From Marivita sp. (lineage in GTDB: Bacteria > Pseudomonadota > Alphaproteobacteria > Rhodobacterales > Rhodobacteraceae): 64,000 nt of DNA. The first letter of the stretch is position 1; each line of letters begins with the position of its first letter. The stretch covers positions 141,028-205,027 of the forward strand of contig NZ_JALEGT010000055.1 of the NCBI RefSeq assembly GCF_022763305.1, given 5' to 3'. Positions 36,072 through 45,350 of this stretch are shown one piece after another. The notes beneath the pieces were generated by a model that was not told the DNA's origin, searched no databases, and saw nothing but the letters and a program-made list of their open reading frames with translations. The position numbers were made by a program, and so were the translations under genes.

Positions 36072-39035
36072 ATGGCCGGACATGCACGGGTTGCGGCCAT
36101 TCTCGGCCCGACCAACACAGGCAAGACCCATTACGCCATCGACCGGATGCTGGGCTATCGGACCGGCATGATCGGCTTGCCTCTGCGTCTTCTGGCGCGC
36201 GAGGTTTATGACAAGATCGTCGCGGCCCGTGGGCCGTCGGTAGTGGCGCTGGTCACGGGTGAAGAACGCATCGTGCCGCCGCGCGCGCAATACTGGGTCT
36301 GTACGGTCGAGGCGATGCCCGAAGGCATGGGCTGCGATTTTGTCGGTGTGGACGAGATCCAGCTTTGTGCCGATCCCGAGCGTGGGCATGTCTTCACCGA
36401 CCGGCTGCTGCGGATGCGCGGGTTGCACGAGACGCTGTTCATGGGCTCGGACACGATGCGCGGACCCATCGCGGCGCTTGTGCCGGGTGTGGAGTTCGTG
36501 CGCCGGGAACGGATGAGCCAACTGTCCTATACCGGATCGAAAAAGATCAGCCGCTTGCAGCCGCGGACGGCGATTGTCGGGTTCTCGGTCGAGAACGTCT
36601 ATGCCATCGCGGAACTGCTGCGCCGTCAGAAGGGCGGCGCGGCCGTGGTCATGGGGGCCTTGTCGCCCCGGACGCGCAATGCGCAGGTGGATCTCTACCA
36701 GAATGGCGAGGTGGATTTCCTCGTGGCGACCGATGCCATCGGGATGGGGCTGAACCTTGACATCAACCATGTCGCGTTTTCATCGCTGACCAAGTTCGAC
36801 GGGCGTCGGATGCGGCCGCTCATGCCCAATGAGTTGGCCCAGATCGCGGGCCGTGCGGGGCGGGGCATGTCGCATGGGACGTTCGGCGTGACCGGCGAGG
36901 CCGGGCCTTTGGCCGAAGAGGTGGCTGAGGCGATCTGCAACCACCGCTTCACTCCGCTTAAAAAGCTGAACTGGCGCAATGCCGATCTTCGGTTCGGCAC
37001 GATCGATGCGCTGATTGCCTCGCTCGAGGAAAGCCCCAAGGATGAATTGCTGGTCAAAGCGCGTGAGGCGGATGACCTGCAGGCGCTCAAGGCGCTGAGC
37101 ACCGTGGCCGAGGTGCAGGCGCGGGCGTCCGATCCGAAATCGGTGCAGCTTTTGTGGGATGTGTGCCGGATTCCCGATTTCCGGGGGATCAGCCATGCGG
37201 AACATGCGGGGCTTCTGGAAGTTATCTATGGACATCTGCACCAACGCGGAGCCATCCCCGATGATTTCCTTGGGCGGCAGGTCAACCGGATCGACCGGAC
37301 AGATGGCGACATTGACACGTTGTCGAAACGATTGGCGTATATCCGCACATGGACCTATGTCGCGCAGCGGAAAGCGTGGGTGCATGACGAAAGCCATTGG
37401 CGCGAGCAGACACGCGCTGTAGAAGACCGACTGTCGGACGCGCTGCACGAGCGCCTGACCCAGAGATTTGTTGACCGGCGCACATCCGTGCTCTTGCGGC
37501 GGTTGAAACAGAAGGAGGCCCTTTTGGCCGAAGTGAATGACAAGGGTGAAGTCACCGTCGAAGGCGAATTCGTCGGCAGGCTCGAAGGGTTCCGGTTCCG
37601 CCAGGACAAGGATGCAACCGGGCAGGAAGCCAAGACGCTGAAGACCGCGTCGATGCAGGCGCTTGCCCCGCATTTCCATCTGCGGGCGGATCGGTTCTAC
37701 AACGCGCCCGATACCGAGATGGATTTCACCGAGCAGGGCGGCCTCATGTGGGGCGATCAGGCGGTGGGCAAACTAACCGCCGGAGATGATCCCTTGAAGC
37801 CGCGTGTCGTCGCCTTTGTCGATGAAGAGGCGGGGGCGGATGTCGCGTCCAAGGTGCAGCGACGGTTGCAGCATTTCATCGACCGCAAGATTGCTGCGCT
37901 GTTCGAGCCTCTGATCAACCTTCAGAAAGACGAGACACTGACCGGCCTTGCACGCGGCTTTGCGTTCCGCATGGTCGAGGCGATGGGTATCCTGCCGCGC
38001 GCCGACGTTGCGGATGATGTCAAGGCGCTGGACCAGGAGGCGCGGGGGCTGCTGCGCAAGCATGGTATTCGCTTTGGTCAGTTCACCGTGTTCATGCCGC
38101 TCTTGCTCAAGCCTGCGCCTACGCGGCTGCGGCTGGTGCTCTGGAGCCTGTCGAAGAACCTCGACGAATTCCCCGAGGCACCGCCTCCGGGGCTGGTGAC
38201 GGTGCCGAACACGCCGGGCACGCCCGCCGAGCATCACACCGTGTCCGGCTACCGCGCGGCAGGTGACCGCGCGATCCGTATCGACATGCTCGAACGTCTG
38301 GCCGATCTGCTTCGTGCGCAGGACAGCCGGGGCGGATTCGAAGCGAATCCCGATATGCTCTCGATCACCGGTCTGACGCTCGAACAGTTTGCCGATCTCA
38401 TGGGCGGGCTGGGCTACAAGGCGGAGAAAGGCGAGCGCGAGAAAGTGCGTGCGGTCGATGCCGTGGTCCCCGAGGCGAACACCGCTGCCGCCGCAGAGCA
38501 GGACGCAGCGGTTGATGGTGCCGTTCCCGTCGAAGATACGCCTGTGATGGATGCAGGGCAGGACGCTGCGCCCGGTGCGGCAACAGCCCCTGCCGATGCG
38601 CCTGAGGCTGCCGATGTTCCTGACGCGGCCGAAGCGATGCCGGAAACCGGTGTCGCACCAGTTGCCGACGCGCCGGGCGATCCTGTTGCCGAGGTGCCCG
38701 TTCCGGTCAATTCGGAGACCGAGATCGACCCGGGTGCGGCACCCGATGCCGCGCTGGCCGGGCCGGAAATTGAGGTGTTCTACACCTTCACATGGCGGGG
38801 CAACCGGCCTGAGCGTCAGCCGCGTCGCGAAGGTGGGGCTGGCAAAGGCCGTCGCGACGGAGGCAAGCCGCAGGGCGACCGTCCGCGTGGCAAGGGCAAG
38901 CCCAAAGGCAAGGGTCAGCCACCGCGCGATGCCGGGGCAAAGACCTTCCAAGCGCGTCCGCCCAAGAAGGAAAAGCAGATTGATCCGGACAATCCCTTTG
39001 CTGCAGCCCTCATGGGGCTGAAGACGAAGGACTGA
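36072..39035 (+). CDS. Suv3-like superfamily 2 helicase with long disordered tail
   Basis: 987 residues. Residues about 8-20 give Walker A GPTNTGKTH; the DExH box reads DEIQLCADPERGH, the Suv3 (DEIQ) version; motif VI is AQIAGRAGRG; the C-terminal helical region has WTYVAQRKAWVHD and LSKNLDEFPEAPPPG. Suv3-type helicases unwind RNA and RNA:DNA. After residue about 790 an acidic Ala/Asp/Pro/Glu-rich stretch runs to about 890. A strongly basic Gly/Arg/Lys tail follows, ending KEKQIDPDNPFAAAL. The tail suggests RNA binding or phase-separating behaviour. Upstream of an S4 protein, two bases away. Confidence 0.88.
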   Translation: MAGHARVAAILGPTNTGKTHYAIDRMLGYRTGMIGLPLRLLAREVYDKIVAARGPSVVALVTGEERIVPPRAQYWVCTVEAMPEGMGCDFVGVDEIQLCADPERGHVFTDRLLRMRGLHETLFMGSDTMRGPIAALVPGVEFVRRERMSQLSYTGSKKISRLQPRTAIVGFSVENVYAIAELLRRQKGGAAVVMGALSPRTRNAQVDLYQNGEVDFLVATDAIGMGLNLDINHVAFSSLTKFDGRRMRPLMPNELAQIAGRAGRGMSHGTFGVTGEAGPLAEEVAEAICNHRFTPLKKLNWRNADLRFGTIDALIASLEESPKDELLVKAREADDLQALKALSTVAEVQARASDPKSVQLLWDVCRIPDFRGISHAEHAGLLEVIYGHLHQRGAIPDDFLGRQVNRIDRTDGDIDTLSKRLAYIRTWTYVAQRKAWVHDESHWREQTRAVEDRLSDALHERLTQRFVDRRTSVLLRRLKQKEALLAEVNDKGEVTVEGEFVGRLEGFRFRQDKDATGQEAKTLKTASMQALAPHFHLRADRFYNAPDTEMDFTEQGGLMWGDQAVGKLTAGDDPLKPRVVAFVDEEAGADVASKVQRRLQHFIDRKIAALFEPLINLQKDETLTGLARGFAFRMVEAMGILPRADVADDVKALDQEARGLLRKHGIRFGQFTVFMPLLLKPAPTRLRLVLWSLSKNLDEFPEAPPPGLVTVPNTPGTPAEHHTVSGYRAAGDRAIRIDMLERLADLLRAQDSRGGFEANPDMLSITGLTLEQFADLMGGLGYKAEKGEREKVRAVDAVVPEANTAAAAEQDAAVDGAVPVEDTPVMDAGQDAAPGAATAPADAPEAADVPDAAEAMPETGVAPVADAPGDPVAEVPVPVNSETEIDPGAAPDAALAGPEIEVFYTFTWRGNRPERQPRREGGAGKGRRDGGKPQGDRPRGKGKPKGKGQPPRDAGAKTFQARPPKKEKQIDPDNPFAAALMGLKTKD

Positions 39036-39036
39036 G

Positions 39037-39420
39037 TTGTCCGAGCCGGCGCAGAAGCTTCGGATCGACAAATGGCTTTGGCATGCGCGTTTCTTCAAGA
39101 CGCGCAGCCTTGCCGCCAAGGTCGTGTCCGGGGGCAAGTTGCGGGTGAACGGTCAGCCGATTTCCAAACCGGCCTACATGGTGTCGGCGCTGGATGTGCT
39201 GACCTTTCCGCAGGCCAATGACGTGCGGGTCATCAAGGTGCTGGCCATGGGGGAACGGCGTGGGCCTGCGCCCGAGGCGCAGCAGCTTTACGAGGACCTC
39301 GATCCGCCGAAACCGCGCGAGGCGGTGATCGAACAGGTACCGCGTTTCGACGGCAAGGGACGCCCGACCAAGAAAGATCGTCGCGCCCTGCAACAAACCC
39401 GGTCAGACCTGCTTGAATGA
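39037..39420 (+). CDS. S4-domain RNA-binding protein, Hsp15-like (TTG start)
   Basis: 127 residues with an N-terminal S4 domain: LRIDKWLWHARFFKTRSLAAK, VVSGGKLRVNGQPISKP and LDVLTFPQANDVRVI (read in part). Hsp15/HslR-type proteins recycle stalled 50S subunits carrying nascent tRNA. I choose TTG two bases after the helicase stop because LRIDKWLW must lie near the N-terminus and no ATG precedes it. Genes with the helicase form a likely RNA-related operon. Confidence 0.83.
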   Translation: MSEPAQKLRIDKWLWHARFFKTRSLAAKVVSGGKLRVNGQPISKPAYMVSALDVLTFPQANDVRVIKVLAMGERRGPAPEAQQLYEDLDPPKPREAVIEQVPRFDGKGRPTKKDRRALQQTRSDLLE

Positions 39421-39469
39421 TTTTTCCGAGTGGCTTAGCTAGCTTGCGAACGATCAATGGACCGAATGC

Positions 39470-39808
39470 ATGACCTATATTGTCAACGACGCCTGCATTG
39501 CCTGCAAATACACCGATTGTGTCGAAGTCTGCCCGGTGGACTGCTTTTACGAAGGCGAGAACATGCTGGTGATCCACCCGGACGAGTGCATTGATTGTGG
39601 CGTGTGCGAACCGGAATGCCCGGCAGATGCGATCCGCCCGGACACGGAGCCGGACATGGAGAAGTGGGTCGAGTTCAACCGCAAATATGCCGAGCTTTGG
39701 CCGGTGATCATCACCAAGAAAGACCCGCTGCCCGAGGCGGAAGAACGGGACGGCGAAAGCGGCAAGCTTGAAAAGTACTTCTCTGAAGCGCCCGGTGAAG
39801 GCGGCTGA
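39470..39808 (+). CDS. fdxA: Seven-iron ferredoxin FdxA
   Basis: 112 residues. [29 protein letters not shown] gives a 3Fe-4S/4Fe-4S cysteine set, and [17 protein letters not shown] the second cluster; the C-terminus is the usual long FdxA tail ([15 protein letters not shown]). This is the common alphaproteobacterial 7Fe-8S ferredoxin. It lies between an S4 gene and carD, an order seen in many Rhodobacterales. A strong intrinsic terminator follows. Confidence 0.93.
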   Translation: MTYIVNDACIACKYTDCVEVCPVDCFYEGENMLVIHPDECIDCGVCEPECPADAIRPDTEPDMEKWVEFNRKYAELWPVIITKKDPLPEAEERDGESGKLEKYFSEAPGEGG

Positions 39809-39880
39809 TGATTCGCCCTGTTGGCGATATCTGGCTCAGAGTCGCCATCTAACCTGTTGTATTTGCGATTAAAGGCCGAC

Positions 39881-39912
39881 GGCCACGCGCCCCTACCGCG
39901 TGGCCCTTTTTT
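39881..39912 (+). terminator. Intrinsic terminator after fdxA
   Basis: GGCCACGCG-CCCCTAC-CGCGTGGCC (nine-bp stem, seven-base loop) followed by C and a run of six T. Lies 72 bases after the fdxA stop. Confidence 0.85.
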
Positions 39913-40016
39913 GTGTTATACTCTGTTTACAAAATGACACCTGTGGGACATGCGCCTCAATCGGCGCTGGTAAAAAAGCTGACATAAGCTTGTTCTGAAA
40001 CACTGAATGTAACGAC

Positions 40017-40045
40017 CGGAAGCGAAGCCTCCGTTCGATTTTTTT
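40017..40045 (+). promoter_or_regulatory. Terminator-like hairpin in the carD leader
   Basis: CGGAAGC-GAA-GCCTCCG (seven-bp stem with one mismatch) followed by TTCGA and seven T. It sits 38 bases before the carD ATG, i.e. in the 5' leader. If real it would attenuate transcription of carD; a sigma70 promoter upstream is likely but not identified. Confidence 0.45.
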
Positions 40046-40083
40046 GTCTGTGTCACACGGGCGCACGCCAAGGAAGGTTCTGA

Positions 40084-40602
40084 ATGACCAAATCGAAAAA
40101 ATCCGAATTCCGTCCGAATGATTACGTTGTCTACCCGGCACATGGCGTTGGCCAGATCGTGTCGATCGAAGAGCAGGAGATTGCCGGCATCAAGCTCGAG
40201 CTCTTCGTGATCTCGTTCGAGAAAGACAAGATGACCCTGCGCGTGCCCACGCACAAGGCATCGGAAATCGGAATGCGGTCGCTGAGTTCGCCCGACGTGG
40301 TGAGCCAGGCGATGAAGACGCTGAAGGGCAAGGCCAAGGTCAAGCGCGCGATGTGGTCGCGCCGTGCGCAGGAGTACGAACAGAAGATCAACTCGGGTGA
40401 TCTGATCGCGATTGCCGAGGTTGTGCGTGACCTGCACCGCGCGGATGACCAGCGTGAGCAAAGCTATTCCGAGCGTCAGCTTTACGAAGCCGCCCTTGAA
40501 CGTCTGACCCGTGAAGTTGCGGCCACCTCGGGTGGGGACGAACTGGCTGCGGCCAAGCAGGTTGGCGACGTGCTGATGTCGCGGGCACCTGCGGCAGCCT
40601 GA
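40084..40602 (+). CDS. carD: CarD-family transcriptional regulator
   Basis: 172 residues: an N-terminal RNA-polymerase-interacting domain (FRPNDYVVYPAHGVGQIVSIEEQ, in part) and a helical C-terminal domain with MRSLSSPDVV, AMWSRRAQEYEQKINSGD and LYEAALERLTRE. CarD-type proteins stabilise the open promoter complex at rRNA and other promoters. AAGGAAGG site before the ATG. The leader carries a terminator-like hairpin and the gene is closed by an intrinsic terminator. Confidence 0.93.
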   Translation: MTKSKKSEFRPNDYVVYPAHGVGQIVSIEEQEIAGIKLELFVISFEKDKMTLRVPTHKASEIGMRSLSSPDVVSQAMKTLKGKAKVKRAMWSRRAQEYEQKINSGDLIAIAEVVRDLHRADDQREQSYSERQLYEAALERLTREVAATSGGDELAAAKQVGDVLMSRAPAAA

Positions 40603-40624
40603 TTTTTTACCAAATGGTCGTAAA

Positions 40625-40652
40625 AGCGGTCCCGGTCGGGGCCGCTTTTTTT
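40625..40652 (+). terminator. Intrinsic terminator after carD
   Basis: AGCGGTCCC-GGTC-GGGGCCGCT (nine-bp stem with one G-T pair) followed by TTTTTTT. It touches the stop codon of the convergent antiporter gene, so it probably serves both genes, with four T on the other strand. Confidence 0.85.
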
Positions 40653-42529
40653 CATGCGGCGTCGTTGTTCGCGTTCTCGAGCGCGCTGAGCAGGGACGCC
40701 TCGAGCTCCTTTTCCAGTTCCTTCGCGCGGGCGATATAAGCCTCGTTCTGGGCGGACGGAATATTGGGATCCCACAGTTCGGCCAGTTCGCGTACGGTGT
40801 AGCGGTCGTGATGGTAGAACAGCTTTTCCGCTTCCGAGGCTTCGTAATCCGTCAGACCGATGTTTTCGAGCACGTAGCGCCCGGCGCGCAGGGAGCTGTC
40901 GAAAAGTTCGCGCACGATGTCATTCGCTCCGGCCTTGTAGAGCCGGTAGGTGTGCGTCCTGTCGCGGGAGCGGGCGACGATGTGGATGTCGGGGCGCAGA
41001 CGCCGCGCATAGGTGACAAGCCGCTCGGCCGCGACGGGATCGTCCAGCGCCACCATCAGCACGCGCGCGGTGTCGATCCCGGCAGCATGCAGAAGGTCGG
41101 GGCGCAGGGGATCACCGAAAAAGCCCTGATAGCCGAAACGCCGCATCAGCTGGATGGTTTGCAGGTTGTTGTCGATCACAACCGTCTTGGCACCCACGGA
41201 TTGCACGAGGCGGTTGACGATCTGACCGAAGCGGCCGATCCCCGCGATGATCACCGTGCCTTGCTGGTCGATCTCGTCATGTTGAAGGTCGCCATCCGGG
41301 TCCTTCATGCGCTTGGACAGGTATTCATAAAGGATAAAGGCCAGCGGTGTGATCAGCATCGACAGGGCGATGATCAGCAACAGCCTGTCCGCGAGATAGG
41401 CCGGCAGGATGGCCTGCTGGAGGGAGAACGAGATCAGCACGAAACCGAATTCACCGGCTTGGGCCAGACCCAGAGTGAAGAGCCACTGATCGCGTCCGCG
41501 CAGTTTGAAGATGCGGCCCAGAGCGTACAGGATCAGGCCCTTGAGCGTCATGATCCCGAGGGCGAGGCCAAGAAGGGCAACCGGTTCGGAGAAGAAGAGG
41601 CCAAAGTCGATGCCTGCCCCCACGGTGATGAAGAACAGCCCGAGCAAGAGGCCCTTGAAAGGTTCGATGTCGGATTCAAGTTCGTGCCGGAACTCGCTGT
41701 TGGCCAGAACCACGCCGGCAAGGAAGGTGCCAAGGGCAGGGGACAGGCCTACGGCGGTCATCAGGAAGGCGATGCCGATGACGATCAGAAGCGCCAGAGC
41801 GGTATACATCTCGCGCAGCCGGGCGGCATGGATGAAGCGGAACAGCGGACGCGCGCCGTAGACACCTCCGATGATGATCAGGGCGACAGCCCCCAGCGTC
41901 ACCAGTGTCACGCCCCAGCCGGGCAGTCCCTCGATCAGGGACATGCTGTGATGCGCATCGTCGATCATCTCCAGCGGTGCCCGGGAAATCGAGCCATCGG
42001 GATTTAGCGAGGGGCCGGCGGGTACGGACAGAAGCGGCAGGATGATCAGCATCGGGATCACCGCAATGTCCTGTGTCAGCAGAACCGAAAAGGTCGATCT
42101 GCCGCCACTGGTCTGCATCAAGCCTTTCTCGCTCAGGGTCTGCAGCACGATGGCGGTAGAAGAAAGTGCGAAGATCATCCCGATGGCAAGAGCGGTCTGC
42201 CAGACATAGCCCAGGTAGATGGCCCCTGACATCACGGCCAGCATGGTGACAATCACCTGCAGGCCGCCCAGACCGATCAGCCGGTGGCGCATGTCCCAGA
42301 GCGCACGGGGCTCGAGTTCGAGGCCGATCAGGAAGAGCATCATCACAACGCCGAATTCCGCGAAATGCTGCAGATCCGTCGTGTCGGCCACAAGCCCGAG
42401 ACCCGGACCGATGGCCACACCGGCAAGGAGATAGCCCAGCACCGACCCCAGACCGAGCCGCGCCGCAATGGGAACGGCGATCACTGCAGCCAGCAGGAAC
42501 ACCGACGCCAGGAAAAGAAATTCACCCAT
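40652..42529 (-). CDS. CPA2-family monovalent cation:proton antiporter (KefB/KefC-like)
   Basis: 625 residues. Twelve to thirteen predicted membrane helices up to about residue 390, with LFLIGLELEP, SSTAIVLQTL and LTQDIAVIPML as CPA2 hallmarks. Then a cytosolic RCK/TrkA-N domain: VIIAGIGRFGQIVNRL (NAD-type Rossmann) and VALDDPVAAERLV. Kef systems export K+ in exchange for H+ and respond to NAD(H) or glutathione adducts. No KefF/KefG-like ancillary gene is adjacent. Start at MGEFLFLASV; the longer frame adds a basic non-homologous stretch. Confidence 0.88.
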   Translation of the reverse strand: MGEFLFLASVFLLAAVIAVPIAARLGLGSVLGYLLAGVAIGPGLGLVADTTDLQHFAEFGVVMMLFLIGLELEPRALWDMRHRLIGLGGLQVIVTMLAVMSGAIYLGYVWQTALAIGMIFALSSTAIVLQTLSEKGLMQTSGGRSTFSVLLTQDIAVIPMLIILPLLSVPAGPSLNPDGSISRAPLEMIDDAHHSMSLIEGLPGWGVTLVTLGAVALIIIGGVYGARPLFRFIHAARLREMYTALALLIVIGIAFLMTAVGLSPALGTFLAGVVLANSEFRHELESDIEPFKGLLLGLFFITVGAGIDFGLFFSEPVALLGLALGIMTLKGLILYALGRIFKLRGRDQWLFTLGLAQAGEFGFVLISFSLQQAILPAYLADRLLLIIALSMLITPLAFILYEYLSKRMKDPDGDLQHDEIDQQGTVIIAGIGRFGQIVNRLVQSVGAKTVVIDNNLQTIQLMRRFGYQGFFGDPLRPDLLHAAGIDTARVLMVALDDPVAAERLVTYARRLRPDIHIVARSRDRTHTYRLYKAGANDIVRELFDSSLRAGRYVLENIGLTDYEASEAEKLFYHHDRYTVRELAELWDPNIPSAQNEAYIARAKELEKELEASLLSALENANNDAA

Positions 42530-42664
42530 TCTGATCAGGCCTTTCGCACTCGTCCAAGCATGCCGGTTTTTGCACGCGAGAGGCAACCAATTGGATCAGA
42601 GGCTGCCGATTTTTTCGGCATCCCGGTATCCTGTGCTCAATAGGGTGGCGGGTCGGTGTGGTCT

Positions 42665-45193
42665 TCACCCGTCGGGCATACCCAGAACGACGTTTCGGCC
42701 GTTCTTGGAATAGCGCAATTCGCTGTCGCCGATGGCGGCGACGCGTCCGCCGTCCAGCCTGTCGCCCACCTGAACCTTCTGATACCGGCCATTGGACAGA
42801 CGCACGAGGGCGCGGCGGTTGGACGGCTTGCCGTAGACACCGATCAGGTTGATCCGACGGAGGTTGATGGCGTTTGTCACGGTCGCCTGACGTGCGACGT
42901 TTGCGGTGGAGGGGATGCTGGGCTGAACCGTGCGCGGTGCCACGGCGGCAGCGGCGACCTGCGTGACCTCGGCGGGCGCGGCTTCCTGACGGGCGCGCGA
43001 CCGTTCGACGATCTGGGCGAAATCACGTGGGCGGGTGACCGGAGCGACCGATTGCGCCACGGCGAATTGCGTGGCGTCGGGCTGTGACTCTTCCTCTTGC
43101 GCCTTGAGCGTTTCGGGTCGCGCGGCGGGCCGGAGGGCTGCAAGCTCGGCCAGGGTGCGTCCGCCAAGCTGTGCCCGTTCGTTGCCTTCGATCAGGCCTT
43201 CGGGACGGACACGCGGTCGGAAGCCTTCGAGCTCGGGTGCGACGACAGCGCTGCCCGCGTTCTCGTCTGGCGCGGTCGGAACCACGTCCGGTACCGTGCG
43301 CTGCGGTGGCACCACGGGGGGCAGGCCGGCAAAGATACGAACGCCGTCGGGGTTCACGGCACCTTCGGGTGTTGCGACCACAAGACCACGCTCGTCCAGA
43401 GTGAAGGTGGTTCCGGGCGGCGCCGGATTCGGCTGGGACAGATAGGTCTGATCGTTGCGCAACCGTTCAGCGCCGGGCAGGGCGACGGCATCGAATTGTT
43501 GCACCTCTCCGTCGATGGAGGCCACGTACAGATCGTCGAGCGTTGTCAGGGTCGGTGTGGTCGGAGCCTCGGGGGAGCGCTGCCAGATGCCGGTCGCGGC
43601 ATAGCGCGCATCGGCTTCTTCCGGGGTCAGCGCGGCAGGCGGTGGCAGGACATCCGACAAGCCGTCGGACATGTCCAGCGGTGCGTCCATTACATCGAGC
43701 GCCGCGATCTCGACGGTTTCGTCTTCCTCGGGCGCGGCTGTGATAGAGCCATCCAGCGGCAGCAGTTCCACATCCGGCATGCGCGCGATCGACGGGGTCG
43801 CGTCTTCGCGGTCGAAGAAGCGGGACAGGCCATCGTCGAGGAACACGCTGGCCCAGGCCGCAACGGCGAGGAGGAAGATCAACAAGGCGCTGGTGAGCAT
43901 GAGCCCGAGGAACCGGGGCTTGCCACCGATCTGGGGTTCGGTGCGCGCCCCGAAAACGGTCATCCGCGCGCGCTCGTCCTCGACCGGCGCAGCCGCCGCG
44001 GGAAGAGGATCAGTCTTGCGCCCGGCGCGCATGGCGGCGATCCGGGCCACGGCGGCGCGAGCGGGCTCGGGATCGTGTCTTGGGGTCGGCGGATTGGCCG
44101 AGAACTCCGGCGTTGGTGCTGTCACCGGGGGTACGGGACGCGCGGCTGCAGGATCGGCTTCGAGCGCTTTGGATTTTCGGCGGCTGAAGAAGCCAAAGCC
44201 TTTGCGTTCTACGGGTTCTTCGGTCGCATCAACCTGCAGGACCGCAGACGTCACATCGCTGTCCCGCGTGGATTTGCGCGCACCTCCCAGTTTCAACCGC
44301 GGCGCTGGGGCCGCGTCGGGCGCCGGGCTGTCGATGCGCGGGGCGGCAGGGGCACTTGTGGGGTCGGGGGCGGTGCGCGATGCGCGGATCGAGGCGAACG
44401 AGGGCGTTGCCGAAGGGTCTGCCGTGGGGGCGCTCAGGGTCGGCTGGGGCGTTGGTGCGTCAGGGACGTCAGAATCCAGCGGTGTCGAGGCCTCGGGATC
44501 ATCGCCCGCTTCAACGTCCGCGGCGGCACCCGGTGCAAGCGCCTCGGCAGCGTCTTCCTCGACCTCCGCCTCGGGTGCGGATGGAGTTGGCGCAGCTTCG
44601 TCAGCTGGGTCCGATGATGGTTCAGATGCTGGCCCGACGTCGGCAGACGGGGCGATTGCCGGTGCGTCGACGATGCGGATGGCAGTGGCGTCGCGCTCGG
44701 GCGCGGTCCCGTCCCATCCGGCGGCCGGGCCGAAGAACACCTCGCCATCGAACGCACCCTCCGACGCGACCGCGACAAAGCTCACTGGATTGAAATGGTG
44801 GCTTTTGGCGAAGGTTTCGGCTTCGTCCAGCGTTTCCTTGGCCACGGCCGCGATATGGATGGTTCCATGCGACTTGGACCAGTCGAACTGCAGATCGTCG
44901 ACCGCATAGGGCGTGGCCCCGTCCAGAACAGCGCGGATGTCCTGTTGCAGGACATCGCCGGTCTGGCCGGTATCCGGGATCGACAGATATTTGATCTGCT
45001 CGTTCGGGATGACGAGCTTCACCTGTCCGCCCTTGGGCGACAGGGCGTCCGCCTCGGACCGCAATTCGGCGAGGACGCCGCGCAGATCGGCGGCATCCAG
45101 GGCGACATCGCCGATGAGCGCCCAACCGTTGGACACACGGCGCAGCAGCGAGATGCCTTCGAATGAAAGAGTCAGGGCAAAGTCTGGCTTCAT
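42665..45193 (-). CDS. Large bitopic protein: PilM/GspL-like N-terminus, PilP/GspC-like C-terminus
   Basis: 842 residues. Residues about 1-150 resemble the actin-like cytosolic domain of GspL/PilM: KLVIPNEQIKYLSIPDTG, then VLDGATPYAVDDLQFDW. Residues about 165-420 are a low-complexity Pro/Ala/Asp linker with a KGFGFFSRRKSK basic patch. One transmembrane helix at 428-452 (FLGLMLTSALLIFLLAVAAW in part). The remainder is periplasmic and disordered, ending (about 775-842) in INLIGVYGKPSNRRALVRL plus VQVGDRLDGGRVAAIGDSEL. That ending looks like the HR/PilP domain of inner-membrane secretion proteins. No pilus or type II secretion genes are nearby. Function unknown. Confidence 0.6.
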   Translation of the reverse strand: MKPDFALTLSFEGISLLRRVSNGWALIGDVALDAADLRGVLAELRSEADALSPKGGQVKLVIPNEQIKYLSIPDTGQTGDVLQQDIRAVLDGATPYAVDDLQFDWSKSHGTIHIAAVAKETLDEAETFAKSHHFNPVSFVAVASEGAFDGEVFFGPAAGWDGTAPERDATAIRIVDAPAIAPSADVGPASEPSSDPADEAAPTPSAPEAEVEEDAAEALAPGAAADVEAGDDPEASTPLDSDVPDAPTPQPTLSAPTADPSATPSFASIRASRTAPDPTSAPAAPRIDSPAPDAAPAPRLKLGGARKSTRDSDVTSAVLQVDATEEPVERKGFGFFSRRKSKALEADPAAARPVPPVTAPTPEFSANPPTPRHDPEPARAAVARIAAMRAGRKTDPLPAAAAPVEDERARMTVFGARTEPQIGGKPRFLGLMLTSALLIFLLAVAAWASVFLDDGLSRFFDREDATPSIARMPDVELLPLDGSITAAPEEDETVEIAALDVMDAPLDMSDGLSDVLPPPAALTPEEADARYAATGIWQRSPEAPTTPTLTTLDDLYVASIDGEVQQFDAVALPGAERLRNDQTYLSQPNPAPPGTTFTLDERGLVVATPEGAVNPDGVRIFAGLPPVVPPQRTVPDVVPTAPDENAGSAVVAPELEGFRPRVRPEGLIEGNERAQLGGRTLAELAALRPAARPETLKAQEEESQPDATQFAVAQSVAPVTRPRDFAQIVERSRARQEAAPAEVTQVAAAAVAPRTVQPSIPSTANVARQATVTNAINLRRINLIGVYGKPSNRRALVRLSNGRYQKVQVGDRLDGGRVAAIGDSELRYSKNGRNVVLGMPDG

Positions 45194-45350
45194 AAGGGTA
45201 TTTTAGCAGTCCTTGGCACGGGATGGGAGTCACTTACGCGCATGTTGAACGCGATAAGGCGATCTTTCGCGCGGGGAAAAATCGGTGCTTGTCGGCAGCG
45301 CAACGGGGGTGGATGCTTGGCCTGTTATGAATTGCAAAATAGAGGTCATC

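Noticed and set aside
44350..44780. Long plus-strand Arg/Ser/Gly-rich frames opposite the bitopic protein
   Set aside because: Composition is that of the antisense of a Pro/Ala-rich linker; no domain or ribosome site.
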